From Litsea cubeba (taxonomy: Eukaryota; Streptophyta; Magnoliopsida; Laurales; Lauraceae): a DNA stretch of 64,000 nt. The stretch is taken from the NCBI GenBank assembly GCA_012931725.1, contig CM022949.1, positions 10,876,966-10,940,965 of the forward strand. Reading direction: 5' to 3'. Shown here piece after piece: positions 37,753 to 50,467 of the stretch. How positions within the stretch are numbered: the stretch's first letter is position 1; each line of letters opens with the position of its first letter. A program made the position numbers and the translations under genes. Under the pieces are notes generated by a model that was given only the letters and a program-made list of their open reading frames with translations, was not told the DNA's origin and did not search any database.

Positions 37753-38855
37753 TGACCTAACCTCGACTTGATGGACCTGGCTGGACTCACCCAAATTTGA
37801 GCTTAACCATGGAACCAAGTAAATTTACATATTTATATATTATTATTTTTTATTTCCTCATATTCAAATGCTATAACAGCTCTGAAGCATAGGGCTCTTT
37901 TAAAAGGACTAGACAAGCTTTTTACAAAAGGACTTGGGAAGCTAGATCGATTCTTTTGTAAAAAGGAGAGGGGCCGGATGCCAGACTGAAGGGCTTGGTC
38001 TGTTCTTTAATGCAATGCCCAATTATTAAATGGGCTGATGGTAGGTCTAACTTATGATGATTTTTATTGGTTGTAGGCTCAATTACATGATGCTTGGTTA
38101 AGAATCATGAATGTCAGAGTCTGGGGTTTTTCTATTATCACAAAACTAAGTCAGCCTTGTTTTCAAACCATAGCTAAAATTGAAGGTGACAGTCATTCAT
38201 AACAAGGTTGGCTTAATTGTATCATCTACTGTGACTGGTGTCTGTATGTAGGAAAATCTTTGATTTTAGATCTTATGCATGCACTGTGTTTTTTACAACA
38301 AAGAATTTCTTATATCAGCAAAGCCTTGTCTCAATTATGTTGGATCATCTACATGAATTCTGTTTTGTTATTCCAGCCTATTCAGAGTAAAATTTTTAAA
38401 TAGATTGGACTTAAAATATAATTTTACTACTTCCATCCATGTTTTCTTTGATCTATTTTATAAATTCCTATGTTATACAAATGAGTGCATGGTAACGAAT
38501 CTTCCTTCCGCATGTGTTAGTTCCAAGTTCCAACCTCCCATGAGAACAAATCTCACTACTTGTAAGAGAAATCCCATTGTGGCTACATCTTGAGTACCAT
38601 AGCTGATTCTCATAAATCCAGATGATCAAGACTTCAATAACGGGATGAAGAGAGAACCATCAATATCTGTGGACGTAATTTCATGTGACAAGGACGAACA
38701 ATTATTTCCTATAAGATGAAAACATTTTGGTGTTTCTTTCATAAATTAATCTCACTTTTGGCCTCTTCTAAAGAAGACCATCGTTTTAAAGATTTTGAAA
38801 AATTCATGATTTCCTTTTTGTTATTAAATAAACTTGAAGTGACATGCATAATTTC
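37753..38855. other. Intergenic, nothing recognised
   Basis: AT-rich; no coding homology. Confidence 0.5.
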
Positions 38856-38863
38856 CTTTTTGT

Positions 38864-39929
38864 CAGTGGCGAATCCATGATTTTCATTTAAGTGGGGCTA
38901 AAATTTTGATAGACTTAACATTTAAAAAAATATTTTGCTAGACTTTACCAAGACTTTTTTACATTACCAAATAACACCTATATGTTTTTCTTTAGAAAAT
39001 GTCCAACTTGTGGAACTCAAGTAGATGCATGAAGTTATTGAAGATTGAGCAATAAAGAGGTTAGGAGGTTAATTAGAAGTACCCAAAAGCTTTAGATAGA
39101 TAAAAAAAAAAAATCTAACCTTAATTGATTTTAGATACTCAAACTTACATTATTATGTTTCACTAAATTTATATATCAAAATCAATGCCCAATGGACGTC
39201 ACTGCAAATTCAAGGTGAATGTGTGTGTGAGAAGAACTAAATACAAGAACATTTTGAGAAAACTCATCATTTCCATTTCTTCACTTTTTCAAAGCCTCCA
39301 ACCTTTGGATAATGGGAACAAAATTTGGTCTTTGAATTATAGTGGGGGTAAGAAGACGGGATAACAAGAATGAATTTGATCATCTTTGGATTTTTATTGA
39401 TACACTCAGATTTGGTGGTTTAGGGCTTAGGGTTTGGATTAGGATTTAGGGATTCAGGGTTTGAAAATAGAAATTGGAGATTAAGCGTTCAGATTAGATA
39501 TAGAGTGATTATGAAGGACTATTCTAAATGTGTTTGAAAGATGAAGATGCGGTAGTCTACACAGTACATAGGGATTGGCAACGAGGAGCTCGATTTACAA
39601 TTGGCGCGCAGAGGTTTCGAAAGAAGATGTCGAAGAAGAGGGAGCGATGTGTTACCGCAACGTTTTCTTTCTTCTTTTTTTACCAACAAAGTTTTACATA
39701 TGTGGGGCTATCTTAAAACATATGTGGAGTGATAAGTTTGACATATGGGGCATGCTCCAATACCCCATTGAACTCTATGAGGATTTCAATTCCGATCTGG
39801 GGCGATTGCACTAGATCGCGCCCCAAATCTCTCTAATGGCCCTGTCCAAGGTTCCAATTCTATGGTGATTTGTTTACTAAATTTTTTTTTTTATGACCTG
39901 GGGCTCACAACCACATAGGTCCGCCCTTG
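38864..39929. mobile_element. Non-autonomous hAT element, 1.07 kb
   Basis: A perfect 8-bp duplication CTTTTTGT flanks it (38856-38863 and 39930-39937). Ends are CAGTGGCGAATCCATG and the complement CAAGGGCGGACCTATG, the CAG(T/G)GGCGGATCC style common in plant hAT elements. No transposase fragment recognised inside. Confidence 0.8.
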
Positions 39930-39937
39930 CTTTTTGT

Positions 39938-41117
39938 TATTAAACAAAAACAAATAAAAAACACAAAATAAAATAGTTGCAAAACGGCGAGAAAAAATAT
40001 TGCTAGTTTCTATAGTTTCACTGCTTGAAAATTGTATATTATTGATAGATTAGTAGTGATGAAGGCGATGGATGGATAGAAGTAGAACTACATTATAATG
40101 AGTGTTAGGGTTGGTGACCAGTTTGAATTATAAAATGGTGAGCTCCACCGTTCATTGAAGATGGGGTAGTGCACCATTCTGTAATGCAGCATGATGCATG
40201 AATAGGGAATATATATACATCCAAAATGAGGTACATATGTTTTGCCATTCTAACATTTCTAGTGTACTATAATAAGACCTTCTAAGAATCATAGAAAAAA
40301 AAGGGGGGAAAAATCAGTGCATTGAGGCTTTTGCCCAGGAAAAGATTTTCTACTATCATTAATATTTCAATTAGTGCAGACTGAATGAAGCATTTACTAT
40401 AGTAAAACCGATCCGGCGTTAGGATAAGGCATCCCCTCCCTAGTCCTAATGGCTTTGTTGGGGCAAGATTTAGAATATGCTGTACAATGTGAGGGGGGTT
40501 ATTTTGAGTGATTTTGATTTTTAATAGTTAGCCCAATTATAGAGTTCTGTCACTTTGGTCTCTGACAGTTAGGGATAAGGGGTTGTTCAATTAGCTGACA
40601 ACCCTGCATGTCTCTGGGCTGTTCCTCGGGGATCAATTATTCTGTATGCTATTCTTTTCATGTGTACGGGCTATTCTTCCTACTCTGTGGGTTGTGTGAG
40701 CTATCTCTTTCCACTTGTATGAGCTTTTTTGGATTCCGTATTCTGACCGACATACAACATAAATAAATAAATAAATAAGACCGAAAGAATCCGGACTCCA
40801 TGTGAAATGGAAACAGCACGGTTGTTAGGTAGGGCAACTAACATTAATATTTGTAGCAGACGTCTCTGTCTATATGTAACACAGTATTATGCCTAAACTG
40901 CTCTCTCTACTTGTTGCAAACTTTCCACTATTGTGGACTGTACTTGTCCACTTCTTCCTCATCTCTGCATGTCATCAATGTTCTTGTCTTGTGGGCAGTC
41001 TCACAAACACAAAGTATCATTGTTCATCAAATTCTCACTATTACCATGATAATTCATAAAATATTGGCTATCATTAATAATGTGGTCAGAAGAAAATAAA
41101 AAAAAAAAAAAGAAGAA
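39938..41117. other. Intergenic, nothing recognised
   Basis: No coding homology. A short (AAAT)n run lies at about 40761-40780. Confidence 0.5.
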
Positions 41118-41320
41118 GAGGATTTTATTAGAAAAATTTCGAAATCCAGTCATTTATCATCAAAAGGTCCCCACAAAAGGTGCAGTACCAATGGGGTCCT
41201 TCATGACCAATTTGATTTGTTTTTTTTTTTTTGAAATCTGAGATAAGTGACGCTAGCGTCACTTGGTTTTGACACAAGTGACGCTAGCATTGTCCTTCGC
41301 TATCTCCTAATTCCTTCTTC
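41118..41320. mobile_element. Possible MULE terminus with a subterminal palindrome
   Basis: GAGGATTTTATTAGAAAA at 41118 resembles the ends of the Pack-MULE and of the autonomous MULE. AAAAGGTCCCC follows at about 41161. A perfect 20-bp palindrome AAGTGACGCTAGCGTCACTT lies at 41245-41264, 127 bp from the putative end. The opposite end and target duplication were not found, and an hAT element interrupts the sequence at 41321. Confidence 0.4.
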
Positions 41321-43204
41321 CAGGGGCGGATGAAGGGGGGGGCCCGGGTGGGCTGCAGCCCACCCAAGATTTGGGCCCCAAAAAAAAAATCTAGTTTCCA
41401 AAAAAAAAATATCCAGTTTTCCAAAAAAAGAAATTGTCACTATTACTTTCACAACTTGTAGTCTTAGCTTGTAAGCATGGGTTTAAATCCTGTTATTTCT
41501 TCTCTAATAAAATATCAAAGGAATTACCCTACCATTGTTGCAGCAGACAGTAATTCTCATAGCTTTGATAAAACTTCATTGTGAGCTGAAAAAGAAAAGA
41601 TAAGAAATAAAAAAAATTAGGAAAAAAAAAAGTAAAACCGGTCGTCTTATGTATAATGTATTGTATATTCATGATTATTTACTATCTTAGGTTATAATGT
41701 CGCATCATCAAGTGCCCAAAAAATCAATAACTCTTCTATCGTTCTATAAGAGAAAAGATGATAAATCTGAAAGTGGCGAAACTTCCACATCTATTCCTGA
41801 TATTTCAAAGCTTGATGAGGATGAGCGACGTCCTACCAAAGTTCAAGTTGTTGAAATTGAAGGAGTTGAACCTTCTTCTCGAGTCCAAAGAGTCGTAGTT
41901 GCACATTCTTCCAAAGTTCAAGAAGTTGCACCTATGGAAGTTGATGTCACTTTTTCATTTGAATGTGATCCGGGTAAACGCATTGCTATATATAAATACC
42001 CACTTAACAAACATGATGAAGTTCGGGTAGCTTATCTTATAATGGGACCTTGTCGACCTACTCATGAGAAAGAAAAAGATTATCCGGTGACCATAGTTAG
42101 AAAGCAAGGCCGACAGTTCAATACTAATTGGTACAAACTATTCCCTTGGCTAGAATATTCACTCCACAAGGATAGAGCATATTGTTTTTATTGCTTTCTC
42201 TTTGAAACAAATCCTCCGAAGCATCCGGTATTTACCATTTTCTGGGTTTCAGAATTGGAAGAAGGTTAACAATGGGAAGAAGTGTCCTTTTTTGAAACAT
42301 GAAGGTGGTCTTTGTTCTCCATATAGGTCGGCGACAATGTATTGTGAGAATCTAATGAAACCTTTTCGACATATAGATAGTGTTTTCAATACACTTTTTA
42401 AAGAAGCAATTGCAAATAATCAGTTGCTTCTCCGAAATGTTATTCAATGTATTCGGATGCTTGCATTACAATGGTTTCCTTTTAGAGGACATGATGAATC
42501 GAAGAAATCAAAGAATTGTGGAAACTTCATTACAATGTTCGAGTTTTCGAAAATGTTGAACAAGAAAGTTGCCGAAATAGTAGGTGATTGTCCAGGAAGT
42601 GCCAAGTATGCCTCACACGGTATTCGGAAAACACTTTTGCATATATTTGCCGAAAATGTGAGAAAGAAAATACGCGAAGATGTTGGTGATGCAAAGTTTT
42701 GTATCCTTGTGGATGAAGCACAAGATAATTCACATAGAGAACAAATGTCCATTATTCTACGATTTGTTGATCGTGGTGGTTTTGTTAAAGAAAAGTTTTT
42801 GCTATTGTTGTTGTTGAAGACACTTCTCGCGAATTGCATGGTTATTTACATCGAAAGAGAGTTTGCTAATGAAGTCGACATAGAGTTGGTAATAGATGAA
42901 TTTGATAAGAAGCCACGCAAGTCAAGATTTCACTAGTGTCATGTTTTAACTTTTGTTTGTCTTTTGTCATACTTGTCAAGATCTATTGTGAAGACATTTT
43001 TTTTTATTGATTTTGAGTAGTATAATAAAAATGATCACTCTTTTGGTATGATGCTTGTAGAAATGAATTATGAAGATAGTACATAGATAGTTTTTGGTGA
43101 ACATTGTTGTTATTTTTTATAATTTTTGGTGAGACATTGTTGTTATTTTTTTAGTGTAACTTAAGTGCAGCCCCCCCAGATTAGAAATCCTGGATCCGCC
43201 CCTG
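41321..43204 (+). mobile_element. hAT element with an internally deleted TTF-type transposase
   Basis: A perfect 8-bp duplication CCTTCTTC at 41313-41320 and 43205-43212. Identical ends CAGGGGCGGAT on both sides, followed on the left by a G-run and GCCCACC-rich subterminal sequence. The interior carries the remains of a zf-TTF/DUF4371 hAT transposase on plus. Confidence 0.92.
41697..42936 (+). pseudogene. Truncated hAT transposase (TTF zinc finger, DUF4371)
   Basis: The first frame (41697 to about 42240) has the N-terminal SFYKRK region, GP.RP and the TTF finger segment RQFNTNWYKLFPWLEYS...AYCFYCFLF. A one-base shift near 42235-42243 moves the match to the next frame (GFQNWKKVN, then FLKHEGG and the DUF4371 segment with ILVDEAQDNSHREQMSIILRF). 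The protein then jumps from FVKEKFL, in frame, to a C-terminal stretch (REFANEVDIELVIDEF), ending at 42936. Most of the catalytic part and the hAT dimerisation region is missing. Full family members exceed 700 residues. It cannot be functional. Confidence 0.85.
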
Positions 43205-43212
43205 CCTTCTTC

Positions 43213-43430
43213 TTCCTCTCCTCCTTCTATTTCTCCATCTCCAGAATTTGAGCATGACCTCTTCCGGCAACAGTGGACAAAGGGCCCTCTCCTTGTACTG
43301 TTGTAGCCATCTGTTCAAGCAATTCTCATGAAACGCATGCTTGCATTTCAGTTCCCTCATCTCTTCTCCCTCCTTGAATTCATGCAATCACACTGCAGAA
43401 AATTCCATGGTCTCAGCCCACTTCGCCCCA
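43213..43430 (-). pseudogene. RING-H2 finger gene fragment, broken
   Basis: The minus strand reads FSAV-stop-LHEFKEGEEMRELKCKHAFHE and on through NCLNRWLQQY...CPLL. This is the RING-H2 pattern CAVCLxEF..GE...L.C.H.FH..CL..WL....CP, but the first two zinc cysteines are lost (Ser, and a TGA at about 43388-43390) and the final one is Leu. It abuts the hAT insertion. It may be part of a Pack-MULE whose left end is at 41118. Confidence 0.6.
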
Positions 43431-44415
43431 ATTACGAAATCGGTTTAAGGGAAGCTGATTTTCTACTAATGCCATATACCAATCCAATGCTGTCTCACAT
43501 ACAGTGAATTCCTTTTCAACCCAATAAGCCCAATAACTGCATTGATCTTCACTACTGCTTCATTTAGTATAAGAAAGAAGAAGATGATGGTTATTTTGCA
43601 GACCTTATATAAGAAGTTTGATGGATGTGCAAGCTCCATGTGTGTGTGAGTGTGAGAGAGAGAAAGAGGTCTTTAAATGGAAAGAAAAAGGATGATGAGA
43701 TTTGGGTTAAGGATAGATTTGGACGTAAAGAAAATGACAGGTAGGAGATGGAGAAATAGGAGGAGGAGAGGAAAAAGAAGGCAATAAGGTTGATGTCCGT
43801 TTTAGCTCTAAGGTATTGGATTGACTCCTAAATCCTAATGACTCTGTTTTTAACGACATATATGTTTTGAGTCACGCCCATTGGACACACACACAGGTCC
43901 GGGATCAAACATTTAATCGGGTATGGTCCCAATCCGGATCCACCATGGACCAGTTTCCTCCATAAAAACAGGGCAAAAGAACCCACTGCCAGAAATGTTA
44001 TTTCAGTGAAAAATGATGACAATTAGTGAAAAACTGGCGGTTCTCCGCATATACTTGGCAAAGCTAAGATACATTCCAATATTCCATATGTTGGTAATCA
44101 AACCCAACTAACACCTCTCTCTTGGGTACCTATTTTTAAACTGTCCTTCCCAACTAAGATTCCCACTCAAGTACCTAAAACTGAAAATGATCTTCTATGA
44201 CTTGTTTCTAGAGAGGCCACATCTTTGAATCCCCTTATCATAGCATGCTCTTTGGTGGGGCCTACGTATTCAGGGGTGGACCCATAAAATTTTCTTTGAA
44301 GGGCCACTACATAAAATGAAAAAAAAAAAAATGGATGGAGGGGGGCCGCCGGCAGACGTAAAAACTACATGGAGTTTTCTAAAAGTTTTAGGGGTTATAT
44401 GAATTTTTTTTTTTT

Positions 44416-44446
<31 letters not shown>

Positions 44447-47190
44447 GGGGCTCCTCTCTTCCGCTGACGTACTCATTAAAATACTCATGGTACTTAAAAT
44501 GATTGTCCACTTCGTATATTGGTTCTACTTCGTATATTGGTTCTGGTCAAATTTCATTCTAAAGAAGTTGGGTCTGCTCGGATTGATCATGTATTTGAAA
44601 GCAGAAGTTGTTTGAACTGATTTAGATTTTATTAGATAGGCTATTAGCTAAAGAGCATTACTGGAATTTTTTTTGAGTGATTCCAAACAAGTTGAGTATT
44701 GGAATTGTTTTTGGCCAAATTAAGCGCCCATAGCCATCCAAAAAAGTTTGTTGATTGGGTTCCCCATTTACCCATGCAACTGGCTGAAATTACAAAGAAC
44801 TCAAAACTATCATAAGCCTTTGTCCTTCGATGTTCAATACTAACCATAAATTAGTGATTAATTTCCATGCATGTGTTAAAGTAAAATGATGTTAATTGCC
44901 TACCCCCACACTGGGGGCATGTTGTAACAAGCCATCGAATGCAAACATATGATTATTGACCATATTAGATGAGTCAAAAGGGCATGTTGCAACAAGCAAT
45001 CGAATGCGAACATGATTATTGATCAGATTAGATGAGTCTAAAGGCATATAAACGAAACAAAATTATATGTGGTCATGAAATTAATTTTACAACTGCAACC
45101 AAATCATTAGAATTTCACAATCTGGATATCGGGCACAGGTGGGTAATCAGTACAGGCAAAAAGACACTAATTATTTTATAGGCCAATTAAAGAGCCATGA
45201 GATAGATGGTTAGAAACTGGCATTCGTTAAAGACTGAGTCTATCCTCTTCACTCCTTGATCCCCTGCAGGGCTCGCTTTGATGATAATGATGATGATGGT
45301 CATGGTGATGATGATCTCGTGAAAGCACAAGAGTTGGGCTGAGTTAAACTTAGGCCTGGCTAAACATGTGACTTAACCTTTTACTTTCTAAGGAATATAT
45401 GAAATGGCTTCATCTCATGGGCTCGAAGTTCAGGCCGGAGCTACTGGAGGCTTTGTCATGTTGGAAATGTTAAAATGGAAGAATTTACTGTAAAATAAGA
45501 TATATGGTATGGTTTGTGAGGCCCACCGCCCACTCACCCTACCAAATAGAATGAGGCAATAGCTAATTAGATATTTTGATTTGTCCAATCTAAAACTATG
45601 GAATAAATGGTTAAAAAAAAGGGTAAATTTTTTGCTTTAATTGTCGATTTCATGGTCTTGAATCGAAGAAATGATAGTATTTAATGGTTTTTTTTTTTTT
45701 TTTTTTTGCAAATGACTAAATTTCAAAGTTCTCTTATATCTATAAGGGCTGGCATGCTCACAAACTCATGAAATTTTCAATTCTTAATTGCTACAGAGAG
45801 CATTATGCTACGAAAGCAGCATAAATTCTAGACCCACTAAAAGGAATCCCCCAAATGGAAAGAACCTGACCTTTCCATTTATTCCTAAAAAATAAGACCG
45901 ATCCTATGTGATGTCTGTATGTGATGCTTTGACGTTGACTAATGTGGCCCATTATTTTTCTTGATCCAAACCATTCTTATCATATGCTCTCTAACAATTA
46001 AGTAATGGCACAAAATAAGTCCTTAATTTTACACATAGATTGATCTAAGAAAGTATATCAATTTGTGTGAAGTGAATTTGGGGAGAGTGCATGGTTAAGT
46101 TAGAGGAGACCACAAAAGGTTTGGATCATAGTTTATGTTAGATGTTTGCTTGGTTCAAAATAACCAGTACATATGAAACTCCCATGCCAAACATCAATCA
46201 CCATTTCATTTCTTTAAAATATCAAGTTAATAAAAAGAGTACAAACTATATGCATATTTATCAAATAAAATGGTCAAGCACTACTTGCTGAGAGCTTGCA
46301 GTACTCTTGGAGATCTATTCCAAAAACCATCAAAAGTTTCATTTACTTGAACTAGTCCTGCAATCTGAGAAATCGCTCGTACATCTTGAAGGGCCAACCG
46401 GTATATGTTTGATTGACCCAATAGTGGATCAACTCTTAAATTTTAACATGGACTGCACAGCAAGCGTGGGCCACATGGGTGCATGGATGAATGATGTGCG
46501 CCATCCATTTCACAAAATCTGACATTTTAAATTTAAGAACACGTTTATATAGCATATGTGAAATGACTTACAGTCTTATAGAAAACTCTTATCATTATTA
46601 TGCATCGAAAACACTTTTTTGCATAATCATAAAGAATTGATCCGCTATTGATGCCTTTTCAATATCCTGCTTTTCTCTCAATTTTTGCGGAATTATACAA
46701 ACTTGTCCTAAAATGAGAAATGTGTGAGTCCCAGGACATGTAAAGAAAATATTGACACAATGAGAAAAAAATTTGTTCTTGTATTGTATAGTCCAACTCA
46801 TGCTATGGGACCCAAAGTCATCATATGGTTTACATGGCCCACTGGAGGTGATCAAACAATTGATTTGACAGTCTCCCATCATTCATCTGAGATAACTTAA
46901 GTCTCTCATAATTTCCAACTTTACTACCCCATTATCATCTGAAAAAACTGAGAAAAAGTCAAAGGAGAGACAGGGGGGGTGAGGAAGGCATGCCTGCACC
47001 TAACTCACACCCACAACTAATTTCTTTAACACCTAAACACACTGATACCATCCTCAAAGAACAAGACCCCCATGCACTTATTCTACCTGAAAACTTCTTA
47101 TCAACTTTAATAAGCAGTCACCCATCAGAGATGGACCCCACCAGATTTATGGAGCATCTGCTCCAACCCCCTAACAAATGAAAAATTAAA
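43431..47190. other. Intergenic, no gene recognised
   Basis: Contains an unpaired hAT-like end (CAGGGGTGGACCCA near 44273), a 22-T run joined to a 25-G run (44404-44450), and a roughly 65-bp direct repeat (GGGCATGTTG.AACAAGC.ATCGAATGC) at about 44916 and 44980. No coding homology. Confidence 0.5.
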
Positions 47191-47848
47191 TACAACCCCC
47201 ATCTGTCCTCCCTCTCTCTCTCTCTCCCTCTCTCTCTCCATCCCTGTAGTTTACTACGGCCAAAGGCAAAGAGAGAAGCTAAAAAAAAATGCAAATATCC
47301 AAAGCCTTATTAATTAAGGTGATATTTTCGCCGCCCCTACTCGACCCATCCATCCTCAGAAAGGAAGGGAAGGTTTGGTCGACTACAACACCCAACTCAC
47401 AGTCAATACACACGCACACGCAAACCTTTCCAATCAAGAAAAATGGGAAAAAAGATTTGATTTTTATGAAGAAATCCCACTAACAGACAGGAATCCTTTT
47501 TCATGGGTTAGGAAGCTTTTAAAATTTAAACCATGGGTTTCATTTGAAGGGAGGAGGGAGAGATAGAAGAGTCCGGGATTGAATTTCTGATAGTGATTAT
47601 ATGCGTTGGGTAGTTGGGAACTACTACGAGGAATAGAGGGGAGGGCAGGTATCACGTGGCGCTCTCATTAAAGCCGCTGATACCCTTTTTCTGCATCTGC
47701 ATTCTTGCTTTCCACTTTCTACAATACATGAGTTGGTTTGGCATTTTGGGGTGGTCTTGAATTTCTCATTTGAGGCTTCAGAAAGAGGGAAAGGACGATT
47801 TCGTGTCTGGGTTCTGCTGATTTAGTCTTCTTCTTCCTTGTCTACCAG
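47191..47848 (+). promoter_or_regulatory. Promoter and non-coding first exon of the acetyl-CoA carboxylase gene
   Basis: A CT-rich tract (about 47208-47242) precedes a region ending in a splice donor (ACCAG|GTCAGT at 47848/47849). The matching acceptor (AATGCAG) ends at 48873, leaving a 1.0-kb leader intron and 28 bases of leader before the ATG at 48902. Leader introns are common in this gene family. The transcription start cannot be fixed from sequence. Confidence 0.55.
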
Positions 47849-48901
47849 GTCAGTTCACTTCTTTCTCCCCTTTTTATTGTAAAAGTTTTGTTCTTTTGGA
47901 TTCTTCGGGGTTTAAGGTTTGTTTTTTTGTCTTTTTTTTTTTTTAAATTTATTTTTGTGTTTCTTTTGAATGGGATATGGATATTGTTCTGACCCATATC
48001 AGATTGAAGTCCGTGGCAATTGCATTTGTAGTATCCATGTATTGTGTGATGAATTGCTATTTTGAGAGTTGTGCTGTTGAGTTAGTTGAATTGTTGGTTC
48101 TTCCCTTATGGCTGTCCTGGTTATATTCAATTTGAAGCCCCTTTTTTTTTTATTAAATTTTTTCTAGATATGATATGGGTGCTTTGAAAGATTCAATCTT
48201 TTCAGTCTATTTTGAAGTATGATTGGCAGTTACATGGTTAGTTCCTTCTATTAATCTAGGACCTGTCTGCTGGATTGAATTGGCTTCTAGTTCTCAGTTT
48301 GCTCTGGAGAATTGGGATTTATTTTGTTGGCTGGTTTGACTATTCTAAATTGCCAACATAACTTACTCCATTGAAGCTTAAGACCTCCTTCATGTTAGGC
48401 AGCGATGTAAATTGGGACATTATGCGTTCTTAATCATTTTGAGCTCATTTGCCATCCACAAGGAGGTGGAGTTATATGAACTCAGGTTTAGGTTTTAGGA
48501 TCTGGTCGTACCATTTTTATTTGCTGGATCTTGAAATTTTTACCCCTCTTGTGTGTAGCTTATTCAAAATGGCTCTCTTTTTTCCTTTTTTGAGAGCCTC
48601 AAAACGGACTTCATCTTCACGTTATTTGCTTTTGTTTAATTCAGTTCCTCTTGAATAAGTTCTCTAATCTTTCTGGCTTGTGCCAATCAATAGTGCTAAG
48701 ATTATATTATGCTAGCTGTGCAGGTGTTAAAGAAAGCTTGATTTTACAAAGTATTTCTGTACAGTGATTCCTATGTTTTAGTGTTTTGCAAGATAATGAC
48801 AATTGGGATTAAAAATCAATCTCATTTCAATTTTGGACCTTCATGTTTAATTATACTTATTCTATCAATGCAGAATATCTGAATCCTGAAGGGGATCAGC
48901 T

Positions 48902-50431
48902 ATGTCTGGAGTTTGGCGTGGAAATGGGTCCATAAACGGGAGGGTCCAAATCAGACCTCCAGCGGCATTATTAGAAGTTGGTGATTTCTGCAAAGCTCTT
49001 GGTGGGAAGACACCTATCCACAGTATCTTAATTTCAAACAATGGAATGGCAGCTGTGAAATTTATGCGTAGTATCAGAACATGGGCATATGAAACATTTG
49101 GAACAGAAAAGGCCATTCTGTTGGTAGCCATGGCAACTCCAGAAGACATGAGAATAAATGCAGAACACATTAGAATTGCTGATCAGTTCGTGGAAGTTCC
49201 AGGAGGGACAAACAATAACAACTATGCTAATGTGCAACTCATTGTAGAGGTGAGCTCCCACCCAACTGTATTGCTTTCTCCTTGTGATGGTCACTTCTAT
49301 TTTATTCCATTTCACTAGAGATTTAAAGATGTAACCCAATTGCAAGTGGTTTGCAACTTTTGAAAATTTTGGTTATCTCTCCACTATGCTTTCTGTGGAG
49401 CAACATTATCGGAAATCGTTTTGGTGGGTCACTGTGGGAAACTGCCCTTTTTCTGTCTTCCACTCCAAATTAATCTTTTGGAAATTTGGGTTGTTATTCA
49501 TTATGTTGTTCCTTTTGGGCAGCACCATTATTGGAAATCACTCTAGGTGGGCTTCTGCTTTTTTTTTTTTTCTTGTCCCATCCCAAATTAATTTCTTTGC
49601 AATGCTGACATTTATTTAGAGTAGAGCGGGCAGAAATCACTCTCCTAAGACTCCTCCCTCTTTGTAGCACTCAAAACTGTATTTCCATCTACCAAATATG
49701 TTTTTTTTTTTTTGTGATGTAGTGTACGGCACATCTAAATTCGACCTAGTTTCCTATATTAACCTGTAGTCTTACTCAATCTTCTTATTGGTCTGACTTG
49801 TAACATCTAAATGATCTGCAGATGGCAGAAATAACACGTGTTAATGCTGTATGGCCTGGTTGGGGCCATGCATCTGAAAACCCTGAGTTGCCGGATGCAT
49901 TAAAAGCAAAGGGAATAATTTTTCTTGGGCCTCCAGCTTCTTCAATGGCTGCACTAGGAGATAAAATTGGTTCCTCTCTGATTGCTCAAGCAGCAGGAGT
50001 ACCAACCCTTCCATGGAGTGGCTCACATGTAATTTTCAGTTATCTGATTTTATTAAAACAGTAACTAGACATGCAAATTTTACATGAAGGGGTTTATCAT
50101 ATGCTTAAAATCATTTTCCAGGTAAAAATCTCTTCAGAAAGCTGCTTAGAATCTATACCAGAGGACATCTATAGGCAAGCATGTGTTTATACGACGGAGG
50201 AGGCAGTTGCAAGTTGTCAGGTGGTGGGTTACCCTGCTATGATTAAGGCATCATGGGGCGGTGGTGGTAAAGGAATAAGAAAGGTTTGTTTTGTACTCTG
50301 CTATAGTAGGTTCTCATCAGAGACAACATATTTCTGTCTTTCTTACTTTTTTTTTGGTAATGATAACCAGTTATTGAAGGACATGCATATCTTAGTAAGA
50401 GTAACTACCATTTTTTTCTTTTTTTCTTCTT

Positions 50432-50467
<36 letters not shown>

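Noticed and set aside
46598..46882. 94-residue minus-strand frame upstream of the carboxylase
   Set aside because: No homology, no splice structure, and composition like the surrounding intergenic DNA.
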